DNA from: Photorhabdus akhurstii
GTDB lineage: Bacteria; Pseudomonadota; Gammaproteobacteria; Enterobacterales; Enterobacteriaceae
Assembly (NCBI RefSeq): GCF_018448925.1
Contig: NZ_RCWE01000001.1
Coordinates: 372,001-436,000, forward strand
DNA: 64,000 nucleotides
Direction of reading: 5' to 3'
Made by a program: the position numbers and the translations under genes. Positions 46,302-55,999 of this stretch are shown here, piece after piece. The notes beneath the pieces are model-generated. The model ran no database searches, was not told where the DNA came from, and saw nothing but the letters and a program-made list of their open reading frames with translations. Position 1 is the first letter of the stretch; each line of letters starts with the position of its first letter.

Positions 46302-47018
46302 TCATACTTTTGATTTTTGAATTGTAATTGTCGCTTTACCGTGGGTTACATAAACCGACGCTTGCTTTGTTGCATAAATCACAGGTTTAAGAACGGTATT
46401 ATCTATCACAATATCACTAAATTTAACCTGATATTGTCTATCAACTTTAATTCTATTACCAGTGACAGTAGAGAATAACTTCCAATTATTTATTTGTTTA
46501 GAATTTATATTAGTCTTGGGAATCTCTAAAATAGCCCTACCGATATAGCCTATATTGGAGGAACCCTGATATATTGCTCTGGTTGCGCCATTTAAATATC
46601 TATATACCGTCAATTGTACTTCCTTGCCGGGTAAAAAACCATTTATATCACTAAACTCTTCTGAGCCTTCAGTAAAAGATCCACTTCCAAACCCTTCTAC
46701 GGACATAATTGGCTGCCAAACATCATATGTAGGGTTATATTCAAAACCAATATTTGATTCAATCTCTCCTGAGAAACTGGCATAGATATATGGTGTTCCG
46801 TCATATACGTAAAACGCATACTGAGTTTTCATCACGGGTAGAGTAATTTTCGTTGTTAAAATATTTCCATTACTATTAAGATTAGCTCTTCCTCCGATAC
46901 CTACTATAGTTTCCTCACGAAGATATATGGGTTGGGTTTCGGTAGTATCAAATTCAGATATTTCAGATACGTCCTCTTCATGTGTATTAATCTCTGAAAG
47001 AGATTTTTCATTTGTCAT
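46302..47018 (-). CDS. Hypothetical beta-rich protein
   Basis: 238 residues with TAGGAG before the ATG. The first about 38 residues are acidic (SEINTHEEDVSEISEFDTTE). The rest is rich in aromatic beta strands (TQYAFYVYDGTPYIYASFSG, YNPTYDVWQPIMSVEGFGSG), and the C-terminus is basic (GKATITIQKSKV). No signal peptide or membrane segment. I do not recognise a family; a secreted or cargo-like protein is possible. It is monocistronic, with its own terminator, on the strand opposite the propeller genes. Confidence 0.65.
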   Translation of the reverse strand: MTNEKSLSEINTHEEDVSEISEFDTTETQPIYLREETIVGIGGRANLNSNGNILTTKITLPVMKTQYAFYVYDGTPYIYASFSGEIESNIGFEYNPTYDVWQPIMSVEGFGSGSFTEGSEEFSDINGFLPGKEVQLTVYRYLNGATRAIYQGSSNIGYIGRAILEIPKTNINSKQINNWKLFSTVTGNRIKVDRQYQVKFSDIVIDNTVLKPVIYATKQASVYVTHGKATITIQKSKV

Positions 47019-47329
47019 GAAAGACTCCTATATTACTAAAATTAAATGAAATGAGAAAAGAAAAAATGCTTTTCTATATATTTTTACACTACACGTATAA
47101 CTCTACATTATAAATCTTCAAAATAGTAGTTAATTTGAACTCTAGATTTAAGTTTAATGGTTTTTTTATTGATATAAATTTAATAAAAAACCGATGGAAC
47201 GTTTTTTTCTATTGGGGACAATATAGCTTAACAATAATAAGTGTTTTAAATTTATTTCAGATTAGAAGATTGAAGAAAAATATAAAACTGGCGGATTAGA
47301 CTAACAAGTGCAATTTTTCAGAGAGGCGG
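47019..47329. other. AT-rich intergenic region
   Basis: No gene seen. It should contain the promoter of the 238-residue gene and the end of the transposase fragment. Confidence 0.4.
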
Positions 47330-47569
47330 TCAGTTGTTATAATAGGCATCTTTCCCGCCACAGGAAAATGCGTTATAGCCTTTGCACATCCAGCCATAAG
47401 CGAGTTTCGTCCCTTGCGTGGGATAGACGCCATCAGTGAACAGAATGGACTCATTGTTTCCGGTTTCCTGCTTCAGTTTCCCGTAGGTTTCCATAAAGGC
47501 CCGTTGTTGTTCCGCGTTGAGCCTATGTGGCACGCCAGTCGAAATTTCTGTCAGACTCAGCGGATTCAA
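47330..47569 (-). pseudogene. IS630-family transposase fragment
   Basis: The frame contains VPHRLNAEQQRAFMETYGKL and ESILFTDGVYPTQGTKLAYG, which match the central DDE segment of IS630-type transposases (LFxDGVHPxH...GW). The N-terminal helix-turn-helix and the C-terminal catalytic part are missing. It overlaps the last bases of the J-domain gene. Confidence 0.7.
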
Positions 47570-48696
47570 TATTGTTTGAAAAAATAATCGATAATCTCCT
47601 GCTGAAGTTCAAAGGCATCACGTCGTTCCGCAAGGTGGCTTTTTAGTACAGTAAGTGAGCGCAGGCTTTCGCGCTGTTGGGTTTCGTTTTCTATATTTTG
47701 TCGCAATTTTTTGCAGTGTTCGCGGAGGTTATTTTCTATTATCTTCGATGTGTTACCTCCCAGCGTGCTCCAAACTATGCCCGGTAACGAATCAGATTTT
47801 TTTAGCTGATTAAGCTCATTGGCTAATATGTCTATACGTGCTTTGAGCAATTTATTAATGTCGGATATATCTCGGCTGTTAAAACTGAAAGTTGGATCAA
47901 TGTACGTGTGGTACATGTTTATTATCGTCCAGACATCATTATCTTTCTTGGCTTGTGATAACTGTACCATCAATTGGTTTTTTTTCTTTTTCTCATCTAA
48001 ATCCTGTTCACGATCCGGATGCAGTAACTTGGCTATTTTTCTATACATTTGGCTCACTTCCTGCGATTTAAACAAAGAATCCAGTTTTTTCTGGTCTTCT
48101 GCCGCAGGGTCGAAGTCAGAGGTCTCTTCTGCATCATATTCATCGTAGAAATGTTCTGATTCCCGTTGAAAACGCTGTTCTATGGTGGCACGCATTTTTT
48201 CAGGACTTTTCATCATATCAAGTAATTCTTCATCAGATATTTCTTCATTAAAATCAAAATATTCACCAAAAGTCTGCCGGATATCAGCCATCTGTTCTGG
48301 CGTCGGAGTTTCGTGTTCTTTTAATGCGTTAAGATTGGAAAAGTGATCGGTTAATTTATTGAGATCAAGGTTTTCGTTAAAGGGATAATGACATAATTCA
48401 TCAAGTTCTTCTTCTATCCAGAAAAATAATTCTCCCCGTTGGTTTTTCCCCAGCGATTTTTTGTCGGCAAATGAAAGCAACCGTGCCGTTTTATCATATT
48501 TAGATTGTATATATTGATGCTCTATCGGCAAAACCTCCTGTTGAAAGCGGATGAACAACGCATCTTGCTGCTGTTGTAGTTTGGCGATCTTCAATTGGTA
48601 TTTTTCGATGGACTTCCAGTAAGCTTTGAATTGTTGCTGAGGTGTTTTTGGTATCTGTTGCCCGCTCGATTTTCTTTTTTTCAGCTGCTTGTGCAT
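47566..48696 (-). CDS. J-domain-containing protein
   Basis: About 376 residues from ATG 48696 with AGGA 9 nt upstream. The N-terminus is basic and coiled-coil-like (KLQQQQDALFIRFQQEV); about 115-200 is acidic. About 215-260 holds a J-domain core with the HPD motif (MYRKIAKLLHPDREQDLDEK). The C-terminal 90 residues are coiled coil (NLREHCKKLRQNIENETQQR). J domains stimulate an Hsp70 ATPase; the client is unknown. The last gene before flgN on the minus strand, with a terminator-bearing gap between them. Its 3' end is abutted by an IS630 fragment, so the natural C-terminus could be altered. Confidence 0.78.
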   Translation of the reverse strand: MHKQLKKRKSSGQQIPKTPQQQFKAYWKSIEKYQLKIAKLQQQQDALFIRFQQEVLPIEHQYIQSKYDKTARLLSFADKKSLGKNQRGELFFWIEEELDELCHYPFNENLDLNKLTDHFSNLNALKEHETPTPEQMADIRQTFGEYFDFNEEISDEELLDMMKSPEKMRATIEQRFQRESEHFYDEYDAEETSDFDPAAEDQKKLDSLFKSQEVSQMYRKIAKLLHPDREQDLDEKKKKNQLMVQLSQAKKDNDVWTIINMYHTYIDPTFSFNSRDISDINKLLKARIDILANELNQLKKSDSLPGIVWSTLGGNTSKIIENNLREHCKKLRQNIENETQQRESLRSLTVLKSHLAERRDAFELQQEIIDYFFKQY

Positions 48697-48993
48697 CAAT
48701 ATTGTTCCTGAAGTTGAAACTCGTATATTGCGTAGTTAAAAATTATATTGTCAATACCCGTTGTCGTTTATCCCTATTCTGCAATATATTTTTGTAACAC
48801 GCAAAACATTATAGTTGTTCAATTATTACATTGACTTACAAATGGTGATTTTTGCTAATCTTTTCTTACCCGACTGTAACAACAGTTTCACAATACATTT
48901 CGTCTGAGTTATTTATGCTGGAGGATTCCATTCCGTGAGCAGTTAAGGAGTTCGGATTAAACAGGAAAGCGGCGCTTACAAGTACTATCAACA
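48697..48993. other. Intergenic region between flgN and the J-domain gene
   Basis: No gene seen. It marks the right boundary of the accessory island; the promoter of the J-domain gene should lie here. Confidence 0.4.
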
Positions 48994-49026
48994 ATAAAAA
49001 GCGGCACTACCGCAATGGGCGGTAAT
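48994..49026 (-). terminator. Terminator of flgAMN
   Basis: CACTACCGC and GCGGTAATG pair (one G-U) around 5 nt. On the minus strand the stem is followed by CCGCTTTTTATTG, 9 bp past the flgN stop. Confidence 0.85.
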
Positions 49027-49034
49027 GCGCTGAA

Positions 49035-49475
49035 TTAAACTTGAGCTCTATGGCCGGAAAGCGCAGAATGACGGGCAGCTTGGCCGTCTGAGCCATAAAG
49101 AGAAGGGCTATGGTGGCTTTTTAGAAAAGCGATAGCTTGGCTATTTAGTTCAAGATGTTGGGTTAATAGCAGGCCGTTATGGGTATTTAAATCACGAACC
49201 TGGATAACCGCTTTGCCGATCTGTTGCCATAATGTGGCAAGCAAAGGTTGCTTATCATAAGGTGCAATGATGTTTAATGCTTTGCTCAAATTAAGACGTT
49301 GCTGTTCTGAATGGCTAAGCGCAGATAACAAAAAATTCTTTCGTTCTGTTATCTGGTGCAAATCTCGTGCTTCAATAAAACCCTCGCACAGAATACGCTG
49401 TTCTTCCGCCATAGTTTGGGTCAGCGAGGTCAAATAGGTCACTTGCTGTTCGAGTAATTGTTGTAGTGCTTCCAT
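49035..49475 (-). CDS. flgN: FlgN, chaperone for FlgK and FlgL
   Basis: 146 residues, nearly all helical (QQLLEQQVTYLTSLTQTMAE, LHQITERKNFLLSALSHSEQ), the usual length for FlgN. It binds the C-termini of the hook-filament junction proteins FlgK and FlgL, both encoded in this window, and delivers them to FlhA. It lies 11 bp after flgM, so the two are cotranscribed, including from the sigma-28 promoter upstream of flgM. Confidence 0.92.
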   Translation of the reverse strand: MEALQQLLEQQVTYLTSLTQTMAEEQRILCEGFIEARDLHQITERKNFLLSALSHSEQQRLNLSKALNIIAPYDKQPLLATLWQQIGKAVIQVRDLNTHNGLLLTQHLELNSQAIAFLKSHHSPSLYGSDGQAARHSALSGHRAQV

Positions 49476-49486
49476 AGCGGGTTCAA

Positions 49487-49789
49487 TTATTTCTTATCGT
49501 ACTGAAAGTTTTCGGCGGCTTCTTTGAGCAAGGCATCTGCGATTTTACCGCTGTTCATTTTTAAGGTTCCTTGAGCAATAGCTTCTTTCAACTTTTGCAC
49601 CTTTTGGATATTGATATCCTGGCTGCTTGGTTGAACCAGTTTTGTTTGTGCTTCGCTCAGTTTTACTTGTGCATCGCTGCTTTGTAAGGTAACGCCGGAG
49701 GTTTTGCGGGTGCCTTGGGCGCTTTCATTAGTTGGTCGCTGTTGAACGGCAGCGATAGCTAATAAGGGGTGAGTGCGTTCGATACTCAT
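49487..49789 (-). CDS. flgM: FlgM, anti-sigma-28 factor
   Basis: 100 residues. Begins MSIERTHPLLAIAAVQQRP. The C-terminal half (VQKLKEAIAQGTLKMNSGKI, ADALLKEAAENF) is the conserved sigma-28 (FliA) binding region. It holds FliA inactive until the hook is complete, then is exported through FlhA/FlhB. A consensus sigma-28 promoter lies about 95 bp upstream, giving the expected feedback loop. Confidence 0.96.
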   Translation of the reverse strand: MSIERTHPLLAIAAVQQRPTNESAQGTRKTSGVTLQSSDAQVKLSEAQTKLVQPSSQDINIQKVQKLKEAIAQGTLKMNSGKIADALLKEAAENFQYDKK

Positions 49790-49882
49790 AATTATTATCC
49801 TTTATGGCCAGGCATAGGTTCACCTATGGATCGGAGCAGGTTACATGCCATTTGCATACCTGCAAATCGTGCTCTGCTGGTT

Positions 49883-49909
49883 ATATCGGCACAGTGAAAG
49901 AAAACTTTA
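49883..49909 (-). promoter_or_regulatory. Sigma-28 promoter of flgMN
   Basis: Reading on the minus strand, TAAAGTTT, 11 nt, GCCGATAT: 15 of 16 consensus positions with the ideal spacer. Confidence 0.9.
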
Positions 49910-49914
49910 GTAAC

Positions 49915-50574
49915 TTATAACATGATTTTTACACTGCCGTTTTCTAATGCCTGGCCGGTTATAACATGCCCTGAATTCATTCGAACCCTGACTTTATCAG
50001 AAATGGCGGCGTTATTAATAGCTTTCCCTTCATTCCGTATCTGAAAGCCATTCCCCTGAATGATCACCACCACACTCTGGCCTGACCGTACCGTCCACGG
50101 ACGGCGTAACATATTACGTGTAATGACTTGTCCTGCCGGGATGTTACGTATTGTAATGCTGTTTTTTATTTCATTTTTGTTAATAACCAGATCATGGGGT
50201 AATTTTTCCAGTAATCCGCTTCTGACCTGAAAATCGTCCTCTGATAAAACATCATTACGTGAGATGGTTCGGCGGGTAACCAGATAATTTCCTGTCACAC
50301 TGACAGCGACTTGAATGAATTTGCGTTGTTGATGGCAGATAACAGGTAAGGAGAGATTTCCCCAGTTTTGACCACCGATAGCGGGTTGAATTTCTGGCCG
50401 TTCACACTGGGGCCATTGTTGTTCAGGGGTTCTGATGTTAACAGAAACTTTGTGATGATTATCCTTATGTATCTGCTGGAAATAGTGCTCTATAGCTTGG
50501 GGTAAATTATTGCCCCATGCCATCGAAGTGATAAAGAAAAATGCGAACAGCCCGATAATGTTTATAGCGTGCAT
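49915..50574 (-). CDS. flgA: FlgA, P-ring assembly chaperone
   Basis: The start is taken at ATG 50574 (MHAINIIGLFAFFFITSMAW), which gives a normal signal peptide cleaved after AWG and a 219-residue protein. The longer frame from 50655 would hide the signal peptide. The C-terminal SAF-like domain is visible (TRRTISRNDVLSEDDFQVRS, GQVITRNMLRRPW). It acts in the periplasm, helping FlgI polymerise around the rod. Divergent from flgB. Confidence 0.93.
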   Translation of the reverse strand: MHAINIIGLFAFFFITSMAWGNNLPQAIEHYFQQIHKDNHHKVSVNIRTPEQQWPQCERPEIQPAIGGQNWGNLSLPVICHQQRKFIQVAVSVTGNYLVTRRTISRNDVLSEDDFQVRSGLLEKLPHDLVINKNEIKNSITIRNIPAGQVITRNMLRRPWTVRSGQSVVVIIQGNGFQIRNEGKAINNAAISDKVRVRMNSGHVITGQALENGSVKIML

Positions 50575-50812
50575 CTTCTCGCTCTCATTATTTCTGTCGG
50601 TCAATACGCTGCTGTTTAGTCGCGTATATTTAGTCGCGTGTAAGTGTACCTGCATCGAATATCAGTCAATGGGATAAATAGCAATCCAATTAGCGTCTAT
50701 TCACCCGATAGGCTTTTCCTTCTGCGTTTATTCTGTTTACTGCGAATTTCGCGATCGTGAAAAGCGCGATTAAAAGTTCACAACACAGGTCAGTCACATC
50801 AGAGGGAGGAAT

Positions 50813-51226
50813 ATGCTCGATAAATTAGATGCAGCCTTTCATTTTCAGCAGGAAGCCCTGTCATTGCGATCTCGGCGGCAAGAAATATTGTCCGCTAATA
50901 TCGCTAATGCGGATACGCCCGGTTATCAAGCGCGGGATATTGATTTCGCCACACAACTGAAAAAAACCATTGCACACGGTCGGGTCACCGGAAACGGGAT
51001 CGGGCTGACGCTGACATCCGATCGGCATATTCCTATTCAGCCTCAGAAGAGAATGGAAATGGACTTACTGTATCGGGTGCCTTATCAGCCAGCGATGGAT
51101 GGCAACACGGTAGATATGGATATGGAACGCAGCAATTTTATGGATAACAGCTTGAAATATCAGGCTGAACTGACTGCGACCAGCTCTCAGGTTAAAAGCA
51201 TGATGTCAGTCTTACAGCAAGGATAA
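50813..51226 (+). CDS. flgB: FlgB, proximal rod protein
   Basis: 137 residues. It has the flagellar rod motif [20 protein letters not shown] (about 29-48) and the C-terminal helix. GAGGGAGGA precedes the ATG. First gene of the flgBCDEFGHIJ operon, transcribed away from flgA. The 239-bp gap between them should hold the FlhDC-dependent divergent promoters; I could not pick out a box with confidence. Confidence 0.96.
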   Translation: MLDKLDAAFHFQQEALSLRSRRQEILSANIANADTPGYQARDIDFATQLKKTIAHGRVTGNGIGLTLTSDRHIPIQPQKRMEMDLLYRVPYQPAMDGNTVDMDMERSNFMDNSLKYQAELTATSSQVKSMMSVLQQG

Positions 51227-51231
51227 GGGCA

Positions 51232-51636
51232 ATGTCTTTACTCAGTGTTTTTGATATTGCCAGTTCGGCATTATCAGCTCAATCCCAACGATTAAATGTC
51301 AGCGCCAGCAATATGGCAAATGCCGATAGCGTTGCGGGGCCTGATGGTCAGCCATATCGGGCTAAACAGGTGGTTTTCCGTGTTGCCGCACCGGCAGGGC
51401 AGGAAACCGGCGGCGTCAGAGTCAGTGAAATTGTTGATGATCCCACTCCTTTTCGCCTTGAGTATCAGCCGGGACACCCGTTGGCTGATGAAAAGGGTTA
51501 TGTGCGGATGCCAAACGTTGATGTGGTCGGGGAGATGATTAATACCATTTCCGCTTCCCGTAGTTATCAAGCCAACGTTGAAGTGCTTAATACAACTAAA
51601 TCGATAATGTTGAAAACATTAACGTTAGGTCAATAA
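51232..51636 (+). CDS. flgC: FlgC, proximal rod protein
   Basis: 134 residues. [20 protein letters not shown] at the N-terminus is the rod signature; [20 protein letters not shown] near the C-terminus is typical of FlgC. It starts 5 bp after flgB. Part of the rod between MS ring and distal rod. Confidence 0.96.
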   Translation: MSLLSVFDIASSALSAQSQRLNVSASNMANADSVAGPDGQPYRAKQVVFRVAAPAGQETGGVRVSEIVDDPTPFRLEYQPGHPLADEKGYVRMPNVDVVGEMINTISASRSYQANVEVLNTTKSIMLKTLTLGQ

Positions 51637-51648
51637 CAGGAGCGGCTC

Positions 51649-52338
51649 ATGGCTATTACCGGTTCAATAAATGGATCTCTGAATAACATGACTGTTGGTG
51701 AGTTAGCATCGAACGGCAAGAAAAAGAACAGTGAAGAGCTGAATAGCAACTTCATGAAATTGCTGATCGCGCAAATGAAAAATCAAGACCCAACTAACCC
51801 GATGAAGAACAATGAGCTGACTTCCCATTTGGCGCAGATTAACACCCTGGCGGGGATCGAAAAGCTGAATACCACACTGGGGTCTATTGTCGGTCAGATA
51901 AATAATAATCAGCCTGTACAGGTATCGGCTCTGATTGGGCGAGGCGTGATGATCCCTGGGGATACCATCCTGGTGGGTTCAAAGGAAAATGGCAGCGTCA
52001 GCACGTCACAATATGGTATTGAGCTGGCAAGACCGGCGGATAGTGTAAAAGTCACCATCACTGATAAGCAAGGCGGGGTTGTACGCCAAATTGATCTCGG
52101 CGCGTTGGAAGCGGGTGTTCATAATTTCACTTGGGATGGCATAAGAGAAGATGGCGCTGTAGCTGAGGAATCCGCTTATAAATTCACCATTACAGCCAGC
52201 TATCAAGGCAGTCCGAGCGTATTTCAGCAACTGAGGCACGCGGAGGTGAAGGGGGTTACTCGTGACGCGGATGGCGCTAAGTTAGATTTAGGGCGGATCG
52301 GGGCCGTCACAATGGATCAGATACGTCAGATTCTTTAA
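51649..52338 (+). CDS. flgD: FlgD, hook cap/scaffold protein
   Basis: 229 residues. The conserved N-terminal segment FMKLLIAQMKNQDPTNPMKN is the FlgD signature; the rest folds as a tudor/FNIII-like scaffold. It caps the growing hook and leaves the mature flagellum. Same length as the family. Confidence 0.96.
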   Translation: MAITGSINGSLNNMTVGELASNGKKKNSEELNSNFMKLLIAQMKNQDPTNPMKNNELTSHLAQINTLAGIEKLNTTLGSIVGQINNNQPVQVSALIGRGVMIPGDTILVGSKENGSVSTSQYGIELARPADSVKVTITDKQGGVVRQIDLGALEAGVHNFTWDGIREDGAVAEESAYKFTITASYQGSPSVFQQLRHAEVKGVTRDADGAKLDLGRIGAVTMDQIRQIL

Positions 52339-52365
52339 CCAGCAAGAATTTTAACGGAGAATAAT

Positions 52366-53580
52366 ATGGCTTTTTCACAAGCAGTAAGTGGTTTGAATGC
52401 CGCGGCAGGTAATTTGGATGTTATTGGTAATAATATCGCTAACGCGGCGACATATGGTTTTAAATCCAGCACGGTTGCTTTTTCTGACATTTTTGCCGGT
52501 TCTCAGGTGGGGCTGGGGGTGAAAATATCGGGTGTTAATCAGAATTTTAAAGATGGTACGCCGACGACGACCAATCGCCCACTTGATTTGGCGATCACTC
52601 AAAGCGGTTTTTTCCGTATGCAAGGCGGTGATGGTAAGATCTACTATTCCCGTAACGGTCAATTCAAGATGGATGAGAACCGTAATATTATCAACATGCA
52701 AGGCATGAAATTGACCGGCTATCCCGCAGCCAGTATCAATGGCGGCGCACCGGAGATTCAGAAAGGGGCTAACCCAGAGCCGATTACAATACCTAAAAGT
52801 ATGTTGGCGGCTAAGGCGACAACTAAGGTTACGATGACAACCAACCTTAATTCGATGCATAAAAAACCGACAGATGCTTTCTCGCCGGAAGATAAGGATT
52901 CCTATAACTATCCTGCCAGTATCACCACTTTTGATAGCCTGGGTAACCCACATAATATCAAGGTCTTCTTTGTGAAAACGAACGATAATGAATGGCAGGT
53001 TCATGCTCAGGATAGTGCGGTAGAGGGCGCTAAAGCCGCTTCGTTGGGGACGTTGAAATTTGATGGCAACGGTAAACTGATTGGTGACAATAATCAGTTT
53101 ACATTTAATGTTCCCTCTCTGAATGGTTCTAATGCTGCTGATATCACTATTGATTTTAATGGCAGTAAGCAGCAGAAAATTGATGCTGATAGCATATCGA
53201 CACTCAAGACAGACGGTTATGCCGCAGGTGAATTCAGTGGCTACCGTATTGAGTCAGATGGCCGCGTTGTCGGTACCTATTCCAATGATCAATCCCAGTT
53301 ATTAGGTCAGATCGTTTTGACTAACTTTGCTAACCCGGAGGGGCTGGCAGCGAAGGGTGATAACGTTTGGGTAGAAACGGGGGCTTCTGGCAACCCGGTT
53401 GTCGGCATTGCGGATTCTGGCGGCTTTGGCAAATTGCTCAGTGGTTCGCTGGAAGCATCCAACGTCGATATGAGCCAGGAACTGGTTAATATGATCGTGG
53501 CGCAGCGCAACTACCAATCCAGTGCGCAAACCATTAAAACCCAAGATCAGATCCTGCAAACGCTGGTCAGTATGCGCTGA
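52366..53580 (+). CDS. flgE: FlgE, hook protein
   Basis: 404 residues, close to the E. coli length. N-terminal AVSGLNAAAGNLDVIGNNIA and C-terminal EASNVDMSQELVNMIVAQRN are the paired helices shared by rod and hook proteins. The middle carries the surface domains. Polymerises to the hook under the FlgD cap. Confidence 0.97.
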   Translation: MAFSQAVSGLNAAAGNLDVIGNNIANAATYGFKSSTVAFSDIFAGSQVGLGVKISGVNQNFKDGTPTTTNRPLDLAITQSGFFRMQGGDGKIYYSRNGQFKMDENRNIINMQGMKLTGYPAASINGGAPEIQKGANPEPITIPKSMLAAKATTKVTMTTNLNSMHKKPTDAFSPEDKDSYNYPASITTFDSLGNPHNIKVFFVKTNDNEWQVHAQDSAVEGAKAASLGTLKFDGNGKLIGDNNQFTFNVPSLNGSNAADITIDFNGSKQQKIDADSISTLKTDGYAAGEFSGYRIESDGRVVGTYSNDQSQLLGQIVLTNFANPEGLAAKGDNVWVETGASGNPVVGIADSGGFGKLLSGSLEASNVDMSQELVNMIVAQRNYQSSAQTIKTQDQILQTLVSMR

Positions 53581-53598
53581 TAATTTCAGGATAGCATT

Positions 53599-54354
53599 AT
53601 GGATCATGTCATTTATACCGCAATGGGCGGCGCTCGTCAGACACTAGAGCATCAGGCGGTGACGGCAAATAATCTGGCGAATGCATCGACGCCGGGTTTT
53701 AAGGCGCAACTGGCTGCTTTGCGGGCGGTGCCTGTTGAAGGGGCCGCCTTTAACACCCGAACTTTGGTTGTGGCTTCAACGCCGGGTTCTGACAATCGTC
53801 AGGGGCCGATGAACTATACCTCTCGTCCGTTGGATGTGGCGATTGGACAGGGGGGATATCTGGCGGTTCAGCTTGAAGATGGTACTGAGGCTTACACGCG
53901 TAACGGCAGTATTCAGATTTCAGCGGAAGGTCAGTTAACTGTTCAAGGTAACTTGTTGATGGGGGACAACGGCCCGATAAATATTCCGCCGCAGGCTGAG
54001 TTAACCTTGGCGACGGATGGTTCTATATCTGCACTGATTCCTGGTGATCCGCCAACACAATTGGGGCAACTTGGCAGATTGAAAATGGTGAAACCGGAGA
54101 GCGATCAGCTAGTCCGCGGTGATGATGGTCTCTTTCACATGACGGAACAGGCGCAAGGGTTACAGGGTGATGCCTTGCCAGCCAGTGATGAGATGAAATT
54201 AATGTCCGGTGTGCTTGAAGGGAGTAACGTCAACCCAATGGAAAGCATGGTGAGTATGATTGCTAATGCCCGCCGTTTTGAAATGCAGATGAAAGTCATC
54301 CATAGCTCAGATGAAAATGCACAACGTGCTAATCAGCTATTAGCAATAAGTTGA
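53599..54354 (+). CDS. flgF: FlgF, proximal rod protein
   Basis: 251 residues. Starts MDHVIYTAMGGARQTLEHQA with the motif VTANNLANASTPGFKAQLAA; ends with the usual helix (NPMESMVSMIANARRFEMQM). Lies 18 bp after flgE. Confidence 0.96.
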   Translation: MDHVIYTAMGGARQTLEHQAVTANNLANASTPGFKAQLAALRAVPVEGAAFNTRTLVVASTPGSDNRQGPMNYTSRPLDVAIGQGGYLAVQLEDGTEAYTRNGSIQISAEGQLTVQGNLLMGDNGPINIPPQAELTLATDGSISALIPGDPPTQLGQLGRLKMVKPESDQLVRGDDGLFHMTEQAQGLQGDALPASDEMKLMSGVLEGSNVNPMESMVSMIANARRFEMQMKVIHSSDENAQRANQLLAIS

Positions 54355-54377
54355 TTTAGACACAGAGGATAAAACCG

Positions 54378-55160
54378 ATGATCCGATCATTATGGATTGC
54401 TAAAACTGGGCTGGATGCTCAGCAAACTAATATGGATGTGATTGCCAACAACTTGGCAAACGTCAGCACCAATGGTTTTAAACGCCAGCGTGCCATTTTT
54501 GAAGATCTGCTTTACCAGAACATTCGTCAACCAGGGGCGATGTCATCGGAGCAAACCCGCCTGCCTTCTGGTTTACAGATAGGTACTGGGGTGCGCCCGG
54601 TAGCAACAGAACGTATACATAGTCAGGGAAACTTATCTGAAACTAATAACAGCCATAATGTTGCTATTAGAGGAAAGGGTTTCTTTCAAGTTCAGTTACC
54701 TGATGGTACCAGCGCCTATACCCGTGACGGTTCATTTCAGGAAGATCAAAACGGGCAGTTGACGACCGCTAGCGGTTTTTTGATCTTCCCTACCATTACT
54801 ATTCCTGATAATGCGACGGACCTCACCATTAGCAGTGATGGTATTGTCAGTGTGAAAGTGCAGGGGCAATCCGCATCTCAGCAAATAGGTCAATTTACCC
54901 TGACAACCTTTATTAATGACAGTGGGTTAGAAAGTATTGGTGAAAACCTTTATGTAGAGACTAGCAGCTCTGGCGTACCGATTGAAAATACACCGGGAAT
55001 CAATGGCGCCGGGTTGCTCCAGCATAAATATGTCGAAACATCTAACGTCAATATCGCAGAAGAATTGGTCAACATGATTCAAACTCAGCGTGCTTATGAA
55101 GTTAACACTAAAGCGGTGTCGACGTCTGATCAGATGCTACAAAAACTGACTCAGTTATAA
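54378..55160 (+). CDS. flgG: FlgG, distal rod protein
   Basis: 260 residues, identical in length to E. coli FlgG. Motifs [20 protein letters not shown] and [20 protein letters not shown]. Builds the distal rod that crosses the P and L rings. Confidence 0.97.
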   Translation: MIRSLWIAKTGLDAQQTNMDVIANNLANVSTNGFKRQRAIFEDLLYQNIRQPGAMSSEQTRLPSGLQIGTGVRPVATERIHSQGNLSETNNSHNVAIRGKGFFQVQLPDGTSAYTRDGSFQEDQNGQLTTASGFLIFPTITIPDNATDLTISSDGIVSVKVQGQSASQQIGQFTLTTFINDSGLESIGENLYVETSSSGVPIENTPGINGAGLLQHKYVETSNVNIAEELVNMIQTQRAYEVNTKAVSTSDQMLQKLTQL

Positions 55161-55181
55161 CCTAATCGTCAATCAGAACCG

Positions 55182-55204
55182 CGGGGAAACACTCAGTTTC
55201 CCCG
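55182..55204 (+). terminator. 9-bp perfect hairpin between flgG and flgH
   Basis: CGGGGAAAC-actca-GTTTCCCCG without a following T-tract. It may be a partial terminator or an RNA-stabilising stem that sets the ratio of rod to ring proteins. Confidence 0.5.
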
Positions 55205-55297
55205 TTATTCAGGGATAAATAAAGAGTATCGAAGATGGATACAATGGCTGTTGCCGAGACCAGCGCTGTTTGTCAGTTCCGCCATTTACGGAAAAAT

Positions 55298-55987
55298 GTG
55301 GCGAATAAATGGCGTTGTAGTATAGCACTGGCGGTATTGTCACTAACGGGCTGTGCGTATATACCGCAAAAACCCCTGGTTGAGGGAGCAACCACCGCAG
55401 CACCTTCTGCGGCAACCGCGCCAGTCCCTAATGGCGCTATTTTTCAAGTAGTACAGCCGGTTTATTATGGTTATCAGCCGCTATTTGAAGATCGCCGACC
55501 CCGAAATATTGGCGATACCCTGACGATTACATTGCAGGAAAATGTCAGCGCCAGTAAGAACTCTTCGGCCAACGCCAGCCGTAATGGGAAAAACACATTT
55601 TCCGCAGCACTGACTCCCCGTTTCCTGAAAGGGTTAATTGGCGGAGATAAAACCGATCTGGATATGGAAGCCGATAATACTTTTGGTGGGAAAGGCGGCG
55701 CTAATGCGAATAACACCTTCCGAGGAACGATTACCGTGACGGTCGATCAGTTACTGGCAAACGGTAACTTACATGTGGTCGGTGAAAAGCAGATTGCTAT
55801 CAATCAGGGAACCGAGTTTATCCGTTTCTCCGGTGTCGTTAACCCACGGACAATTAATGCTAATAATACCGTCAGCTCCAATCAGGTCGCGGACGCCCGC
55901 ATTGAATATGTGGGGAATGGCTATATTAATGAAGCGCAGCACATGGGGTGGTTACAGCGTTTCTTCCTGAATGTCGCGCCATTTTAA
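55298..55987 (+). CDS. flgH: FlgH, outer-membrane L-ring lipoprotein
   Basis: The lipobox LTGC is preceded by [11 protein letters not shown]. The GTG at 55298 (GGA 5 nt upstream) gives a normal 18-residue lipoprotein signal peptide and a 230-residue protein. The ATG at 55235 would add 21 residues ahead of the signal and is less likely, though possible. Typical FlgH segments follow: [20 protein letters not shown] and [20 protein letters not shown]. Forms the L ring in the outer membrane. Confidence 0.93.
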   Translation: MANKWRCSIALAVLSLTGCAYIPQKPLVEGATTAAPSAATAPVPNGAIFQVVQPVYYGYQPLFEDRRPRNIGDTLTITLQENVSASKNSSANASRNGKNTFSAALTPRFLKGLIGGDKTDLDMEADNTFGGKGGANANNTFRGTITVTVDQLLANGNLHVVGEKQIAINQGTEFIRFSGVVNPRTINANNTVSSNQVADARIEYVGNGYINEAQHMGWLQRFFLNVAPF

Positions 55988-55999
55988 CAGGGGATGGTT

